Part shown: positions 32,621 through 36,547 of the stretch, piece after piece
Layout of the letters: every line of letters starts with the position of its first letter
How positions within the stretch are numbered: position 1 is the first letter of the stretch
Source: Spirochaetales bacterium
GTDB taxonomy: Bacteria; Spirochaetota; Spirochaetia; Sphaerochaetales; Sphaerochaetaceae
Reading direction: 5' to 3'
Length of the DNA: 36,547 nucleotides
NCBI GenBank assembly: GCA_012728215.1
Contig: JAAYFO010000070.1
Location: forward strand, 1 to 36,547
The notes under the pieces: generated by a model
The model's input: only the letters and a program-made list of their open reading frames with translations
The model's database searches: none
What the model was told of the DNA's origin: nothing
Program-made: the position numbers and the translations under genes

Positions 32621-33277
32621 GTGAAGTATGTATGTACTGTATGTGGATTTATATACGACGAAGCCAAAGGCGATCCTGATTCTGGAATAAAGGCTGGAAC
32701 CAAATGGACAGAGTTGCCAGATGACTGGAAGTGTCCGGTGTGTGGAGCATCGAAGGCTGAGTTCGAAGCTGAAATGCCAAAGGAAGCTTCAAGGCCTGTA
32801 CTGGCAGAGAGTGTATCTGAATCAGAACCAGCAGATGATTTCAAGGAATTGTCTATGTTGGAGAAGAGCGTTCTGTGTTCCAATCTTGCCAAAGGCTGTG
32901 AGAAGCAGTATAGGGCGGAGGAAGCAGAGCTGTTTCGTCAGCTGGCTGATTATTTTTGTAATGCGGAACCTGTTGTATCAATATCTCAGGACGATGGATT
33001 TGAAAAGATCCTTGCTCTGATAAATCAGAATCTGGAAGAAAACATCCCGAAGGCAAAGGATATTGCAGTTGAGCAAGGAGACAGAGGTGCCCTCAGGGCT
33101 TTGACCTGGTGTGGCAAGGCTACGACGATTCTCAAATCTCTGCTTAGCAGACGTGATGCTGCTGAAGAGTCAGGAATCTGGGTATGCACTATCTGTGGAT
33201 TTGTGTTTGTGGGAGAGGTTCCTCCTGCGCTTTGTCCAGTCTGCAAGGTTCCTAGTTGGAAGATGGAGGCGGTATGA
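32621..33277 (+). CDS. Double-rubredoxin protein with a degenerate rubrerythrin-like core
   Basis: This 218-aa protein has a full rubredoxin domain at the N-terminus (C5, C8, C38, C41). A helical middle domain (about 75-180) follows, and a short rubrerythrin-style rubredoxin domain closes it (C189, C192, C205, C208). The middle domain follows rubrerythrin's helix pattern, but the final helix, VEKAHE in the adjacent rubrerythrin, reads WCGKATT here, so the diiron ligands appear to be lost. It would then act as an electron carrier with two FeS4 sites, presumably passing electrons to the fused rubrerythrin encoded next to it. The GTG start is backed by AGGAGG six bases upstream. The stop overlaps the next start (ATGA). 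Confidence 0.75.
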   Translation: MKYVCTVCGFIYDEAKGDPDSGIKAGTKWTELPDDWKCPVCGASKAEFEAEMPKEASRPVLAESVSESEPADDFKELSMLEKSVLCSNLAKGCEKQYRAEEAELFRQLADYFCNAEPVVSISQDDGFEKILALINQNLEENIPKAKDIAVEQGDRGALRALTWCGKATTILKSLLSRRDAAEESGIWVCTICGFVFVGEVPPALCPVCKVPSWKMEAV

Positions 33278-34320
33278 ACAAGAAGTATGCAGTAAGGAAT
33301 ATCAGGCTTTGTACAAAGGACTGCCTTTGTCTGTATGTGTGTCCTACCGGAGCCACCGATACTGAAAACAGCATTATCGACAAGGACAAGTGCATTGGTT
33401 GCGGTGTCTGTGCCGAATCATGTCCTTCCAAGGCCATCAGCATGATGCCAGTGGAGCTTCCTCCACAGCAGAAGCATTCAGAACAGATGTCAAGTGCGAT
33501 GAACAAAGTGCTGTCAGCGAAGCTCGAATCAGAAAGGACTGCTTTGGCTATGAGTGGCAAGACAGCGGAAGCGGTTCGCAGATCGTGCAGAATCATGGCT
33601 GAGGATCTGATTCGTGAAGCAGGATTCATGCTTCCCCAGAGCAGCAATGCCCATGCTTTTTTGAAGGAGCTTGCAAGCAGTCCACATGGTAAGGATTTTC
33701 CAGTTGATGCTGTGAGAACACTTTTGGAAAAGCTGGAACAAAATGAAAACGAAATCAAATCAGATGAGGAGAAAAATAAAATGGCAAACAAATATGCAGG
33801 AACAAAGACAGAGAAGAATCTGCAGGATGCATTTGCCGGCGAGAGCCAGGCAAGAAACAAGTACACTTACTTTGCGAAGATAGCAGGTGAGGAAGGCTAC
33901 GATCAGATTGCGGAGATCTTTTTGAAGACAGCAAGGAACGAGCAGGAACATGCCCGTGTCTGGTTTCAGGAATTAGGCAATCTCGGCACCACATCAGATA
34001 ATCTGAAGGCTGCTGCAGATGGCGAGAACTATGAATGGACTGATATGTATGATCGTTTCGCAAAGGATGCTGAAGAAGAGGGCTTTGCCGGACTGGCTGC
34101 CAGATTCAGACGCGTGGCTGCAGTGGAGAAGGCCCATGAGGAACGCTATCGTGCTCTCCTGAACAATGTGGACATGCAGAAGGTGTTCGAGAAGAGCGAG
34201 GAAGTAATGTGGGAGTGCAGGATTTGTGGACATCTGGTAATTGGAAAGAAAGCTCCGATGGCCTGTCCGATCTGTGGCTACAAGCAAAGTTACTTCGAGG
34301 TCAGAAAGGAAAACTACTAG
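33274..34320 (+). CDS. Ferredoxin-rubrerythrin fusion protein
   Basis: This 348-aa ORF joins two proteins. Residues 1-60 form a two-cluster [4Fe-4S] ferredoxin: C40, C43, C46 and C50P in standard spacing, and C13, C17, C19 and C23P in a nonstandard C-x3-C-x-C-x3-C. A helical segment (about 70-165) follows. From residue 170 the sequence is a complete rubrerythrin: [29 protein letters not shown] and VEKAHEER carry the diiron ligands, and a C-terminal rubredoxin with CRICG and CPICG ends it. Rubrerythrin reduces hydrogen peroxide in anaerobes. An internal ATG at 33781, nine bases after GAGGAG (33766-33771), begins exactly where free-standing rubrerythrins begin, so a separate 179-aa product is likely as well. 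The start overlaps the previous gene as ATGA. Confidence 0.82.
   Translation: MNKKYAVRNIRLCTKDCLCLYVCPTGATDTENSIIDKDKCIGCGVCAESCPSKAISMMPVELPPQQKHSEQMSSAMNKVLSAKLESERTALAMSGKTAEAVRRSCRIMAEDLIREAGFMLPQSSNAHAFLKELASSPHGKDFPVDAVRTLLEKLEQNENEIKSDEEKNKMANKYAGTKTEKNLQDAFAGESQARNKYTYFAKIAGEEGYDQIAEIFLKTARNEQEHARVWFQELGNLGTTSDNLKAAADGENYEWTDMYDRFAKDAEEEGFAGLAARFRRVAAVEKAHEERYRALLNNVDMQKVFEKSEEVMWECRICGHLVIGKKAPMACPICGYKQSYFEVRKENY
33766..33771 (+). promoter_or_regulatory. Internal ribosome-binding site for the rubrerythrin part
   Basis: GAGGAG precedes an in-frame ATG at 33781 by nine bases. The protein from that ATG begins [13 protein letters not shown], as separate rubrerythrins do. Confidence 0.5.
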
Positions 34321-34355
34321 AATCATTAGTAATAAATTCTGACTTTTAATTCATT

Positions 34356-34400
34356 CAGACCATGTCTTGACTATGCCAAGGCCTGGTCTGATGTTTTTTT
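34356..34400 (+). terminator. Terminator after the rubrerythrin gene
   Basis: CAGACCA (34356-34362) pairs with TGGTCTG (34384-34390). An inner CTTG/CAAG stem lies between them. ATG and then TTTTTTT (34394-34400) follow. Confidence 0.8.
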
Positions 34401-34456
34401 ATTTGTTTATTGGTTTGTTGGTTTTTTTTTGAGAATTTGTGATAGACTATTCAGTA

Positions 34457-35104
34457 ATGAGAAGTGCATTCCTGATAATCATGCTTTCCCTTTTATCCTC
34501 GGCTTTTGCCTTTGCGGCACTTATGGCAGGGATTGATGTCGGACTAGCTCGGAATGTAACTGGCGAGCTTGCTTTTCAAAGTGGGGTGTCTCTTCAGACC
34601 AAGCGGCTTGATTTTTCAGCGACTTTTTCCAAGGAGAAAGCGCAATACTACATGCGTTATGACTTGGTATCACATCGGACCTTCAGATTGCAGGGAGATG
34701 CCTATCTTAATTCTTCCGCCGGTGCGGTTCTAGCGGCTTCGCTTGGGCAGAGTCTGCGAGGAAAAGTCGTCGGATTTGACTATCAAATTGGAGTTCAGAC
34801 ATCATTGATGCTCTTTCTTCCCGTTAATTTCAAGATACTTCTTTCTCCTTTTGTGAGATTTGTTCTCTGGATCAGCCCATTCAAGATGGCGGAATTCTAT
34901 ATTTCAGCTGGAACTGCCACGTTTGGGAAGCTCGATATTCAGATGTCTCCGGTTTTTTCCGCTGGATTCGGCTTTGATATTGATGATATCCGCCTTGTCG
35001 GTTCATTTTCAGTAGGGCTTTCTGAATTCTGGTGGGAGCAGGTGACAGTCAGCTTTGACAGAGTGTTCATCTCATTGATGGTTCGTATGGAAGACGCAGA
35101 ATGA
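34457..35104 (+). CDS. Probable outer-membrane beta-barrel protein
   Basis: This 215-aa protein starts with a signal peptide (MRSAFLIIMLSLLSSAFAFA). The mature part shows alternating hydrophobic and polar residues typical of beta strands: GIDVGLARNVTGELAF, then strands around LDFSATF, YYMRYDLV, GFDYQIGVQTSLML and IRLVGSFSVGL. I recognise no family. A GTG at 34439 would add six residues ahead of the signal peptide; the ATG is preferred because TAGACT (34443-34448) resembles a -10 placed for a near-leaderless start. No ribosome-binding site is visible. It overlaps nothing and lies one base before the lipoprotein phosphoesterase gene, so the two should share a transcript. Confidence 0.6.
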   Translation: MRSAFLIIMLSLLSSAFAFAALMAGIDVGLARNVTGELAFQSGVSLQTKRLDFSATFSKEKAQYYMRYDLVSHRTFRLQGDAYLNSSAGAVLAASLGQSLRGKVVGFDYQIGVQTSLMLFLPVNFKILLSPFVRFVLWISPFKMAEFYISAGTATFGKLDIQMSPVFSAGFGFDIDDIRLVGSFSVGLSEFWWEQVTVSFDRVFISLMVRMEDAE

Positions 35105-35105
35105 T

Positions 35106-36014
35106 ATGAAGAACCTGTTTTTGACAATTCTGGTCCTCATGCTTTTTTGCGGATGCTCGTTGAGTCTCCATCCAGAGTATAACGGGTCTTTTGTAAATGA
35201 CTATAGTCAGATGGCGAATGCCGAGACCATACCGGACGATGGAGTTGGCAATTTTTCGACCATGGTTGTGGCTGACTTGCATTTTGGAAGAAAAGACAGG
35301 GACTCCGATGTCTTTTATAAGTTTCCCGAGATCCAGAAATGGTATCGGAAAAACAAGGTTGACATTTCATATACCTTCTGTCTGGGCGATTCAAGTGATG
35401 ATTCGTTGAAGTCGGAGTTTGTTGAAGCCAAGGATTTTCTTGACAGCATAAGCGATGGAAGATTCCTTTCCGTATTGGGAAATCACGACATCAGAGAGAG
35501 CGGAAGGAATATTGCGCAGTCAGTTTTTGGAACGCCTGACTATTTCAGGATTGAAAGACACGGTATTTCTTTCTATTTTGTTGATAATTCAATGAGGACG
35601 CTTGGACATAGCCAGTTGAATGAACTGATATCGTCAATGAAGGCTGATAAAAATCCCAAGGTGGTGCTCACTCATTATCCGATTTATCCAGAGATTGAGG
35701 TCGTATATGGCTCGATGTATGACATGGATGAAGTCGCCACTTTGACAAGCTTGTTCTCTTCCTGCAATGTCCGGCTTGTCCTCTCAGCACATTATCACAG
35801 AAAAAACGTAATTTCTCAGTATTCGGATGACTGCACCGAACTGGTTCTCCGACCATGTCATGGGCGGACGGGAAATCATATCGATACAACACCTGCTTCA
35901 TGGTATATCCTTGAATTTGACATGGATAATGAAGAATGCAAAGTGATCTGGTTTTTTTTGGAAGAGGATATGGATTCTCCAAAATCAAAGGTGCTTGGAG
36001 TCTTCCCAATCTGA
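35106..36014 (+). CDS. Calcineurin-like metallophosphoesterase lipoprotein
   Basis: This 302-aa protein carries the calcineurin-like phosphoesterase motifs in order: D57-L-H59 (ADLHFG), G94-D95, GNHD (125-128), H190 in LTHYP, and H229-Y-H231 in place of the usual GHxH. These would bind two metal ions. The signal ends in LFCGC (C17), a plausible but imperfect lipobox, so it is probably anchored in the periplasm; a secreted soluble form is the alternative. Substrate is unknown: nucleotides, phospholipids or phosphoproteins are possible. The ATG follows the previous stop by one base, suggesting a two-gene operon with the barrel-like protein. Confidence 0.8.
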   Translation: MKNLFLTILVLMLFCGCSLSLHPEYNGSFVNDYSQMANAETIPDDGVGNFSTMVVADLHFGRKDRDSDVFYKFPEIQKWYRKNKVDISYTFCLGDSSDDSLKSEFVEAKDFLDSISDGRFLSVLGNHDIRESGRNIAQSVFGTPDYFRIERHGISFYFVDNSMRTLGHSQLNELISSMKADKNPKVVLTHYPIYPEIEVVYGSMYDMDEVATLTSLFSSCNVRLVLSAHYHRKNVISQYSDDCTELVLRPCHGRTGNHIDTTPASWYILEFDMDNEECKVIWFFLEEDMDSPKSKVLGVFPI

Positions 36015-36016
36015 TT

Positions 36017-36035
36017 TTGCCCACTGCAAGGGCAA
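36017..36035 (+). terminator. Weak hairpin after the phosphoesterase gene
   Basis: TTGCCC (36017-36022) pairs with GGGCAA (36030-36035) across a seven-base loop, beginning two bases after the stop codon. No T run follows, so its strength as a terminator is doubtful. Confidence 0.35.
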
Positions 36036-36095
36036 TGATTGAAGTTCTTGGCGTTATGAATCTGTGATGGTAAGAAAATGACGTTTCGTTTCTGG

Positions 36096-36124
36096 TAGAA
36101 AACATGATTGAACTTTGTTATAAT
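36096..36124 (+). promoter_or_regulatory. Promoter of parE, predicted leaderless
   Basis: TGTTATAAT gives an extended -10 with consensus TATAAT (36119-36124). TAGAAA (36096-36101) lies 17 bases upstream as a modest -35. The predicted start is 36131, the A of the ATG. Confidence 0.55.
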
Positions 36125-36130
36125 CAAGCT

Positions 36131-36547
36131 ATGGCAAAACAAAGAATAATGGCAACTGGATATGATGAAAGTGCAATCCAGACGCTGAGTTCGCTTGAAC
36201 ATATCAGGCTTCGCCCCGGCATGTATGTCGGACGGCTTGGTGATGGTGCTCATGTGGATGATGGAATCTATATATTGCTGAAGGAAATCATCGACAATGC
36301 GGTTGATGAGTTCACAATGCATTGTGGAAGCAGAATTAATATACAGATCAGGGACAACTGTGTTTCCGTCAGAGATTTTGGACGTGGCATTCCTTTTGGA
36401 AAGGTTGTCGACTGTGTTTCAGTGATAAATACAGGTGCGAAGTACAATACTGAGGTATTTCAGTTTTCAGTCGGTCTCAACGGGGTTGGAACCAAGGCTG
36501 TCAATGCATTGTCGTCGTTCTTCAGGGTCGTTTCCTATCGTGAAGGA
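36131..36547 (+). CDS. parE: Type IIA topoisomerase ATPase subunit, probably ParE (partial, 5' end)
   Basis: The first 139 residues of a GyrB/ParE ATPase subunit are present; the gene runs off the window. ATP-binding motifs are [10 protein letters not shown] (52-61, with the conserved Asn), RDFGRGIP (81-88) and [14 protein letters not shown] (115-128). [25 protein letters not shown] and [18 protein letters not shown] are closer to topoisomerase IV subunit B of the Bacteroidetes/spirochaete kind than to GyrB, so ParE is favoured. It would separate daughter chromosomes together with ParC, not seen here. It lacks a ribosome-binding site, and its promoter suggests a leaderless message. Confidence 0.82.
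   Translation, partial: MAKQRIMATGYDESAIQTLSSLEHIRLRPGMYVGRLGDGAHVDDGIYILLKEIIDNAVDEFTMHCGSRINIQIRDNCVSVRDFGRGIPFGKVVDCVSVINTGAKYNTEVFQFSVGLNGVGTKAVNALSSFFRVVSYREG

Noticed and set aside
1-36547. Mobile elements, prophage, CRISPR arrays or tRNA genes
   Set aside because: No transposase, integrase, terminal inverted repeats with target duplications, regularly spaced repeats or cloverleaf with CCA-like end was seen.

Overview
The window looks like a chromosomal segment of a Gram-negative-type bacterium, most likely a spirochaete near Sphaerochaeta or Treponema. This is inferred from gene content and protein style, not from a database search. The pointers are several lipobox lipoproteins, a 442-aa phosphofructokinase of the long spirochaete type, an acyl-ACP thioesterase, a ModE-like DNA-binding domain without a molybdate domain, ferredoxin/rubrerythrin oxygen-defence proteins suggesting an anaerobe, and a GyrB/ParE-type subunit with the 'long GDG..DDG' insert. 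Base composition is moderate. No tRNA, rRNA, CRISPR array, transposase or phage gene was recognised.

Layout. 1-1401: rsmD and an acyl-ACP thioesterase (+). 1433-4814: a three-gene molybdenum-hydroxylase-like operon (-), divergent from ligA, a ModE-like regulator and pfk (+; 4915-8757). 8758-9163: a gap holding a likely pfk terminator and a candidate small RNA with its own promoter, terminator and two anti-Shine-Dalgarno motifs. 9164-15339: dnaE, a tandem YggT protein and recG (-). 15454-15924: argR (-). 16060-22957: two divergent four-gene operons of secreted, beta-rich proteins around a 647-bp AT-rich regulatory gap; gene 1 to gene 4 of one operon match gene 1 to gene 4 of the other in order, length and local sequence. 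23050-26843: a CNNM/CBS/CorC membrane protein and leuS. 26975-30494: four lipoproteins (LPP20-like, LpoB-like, LPP20-like, TPR-like). 30497-31180: YhhN (-). 31276-32538: CLC channel (+). 32621-34320: rubredoxin-type protein and a ferredoxin-rubrerythrin fusion. 34457-36014: a probable beta-barrel protein and a metallophosphoesterase lipoprotein. 36131-end: 5' part of parE/gyrB.

Three things stand out. The mirrored pair of secreted-protein operons is the best candidate for an undescribed system, perhaps a surface layer or appendage built from four subunit types. The small RNA at about 9041-9119 carries CCTCC in a single-stranded linker and again in its terminator loop, an architecture expected of a translational repressor. 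Many first genes of transcription units (rsmD, the xdh-like operon, ligA, leuS, yhhN, clc, parE) have no Shine-Dalgarno sequence and instead have a sigma-70-like -10 box ending 6-8 nt before the ATG, so they are probably leaderless; internal operon genes carry ordinary GGAGG-type sites.
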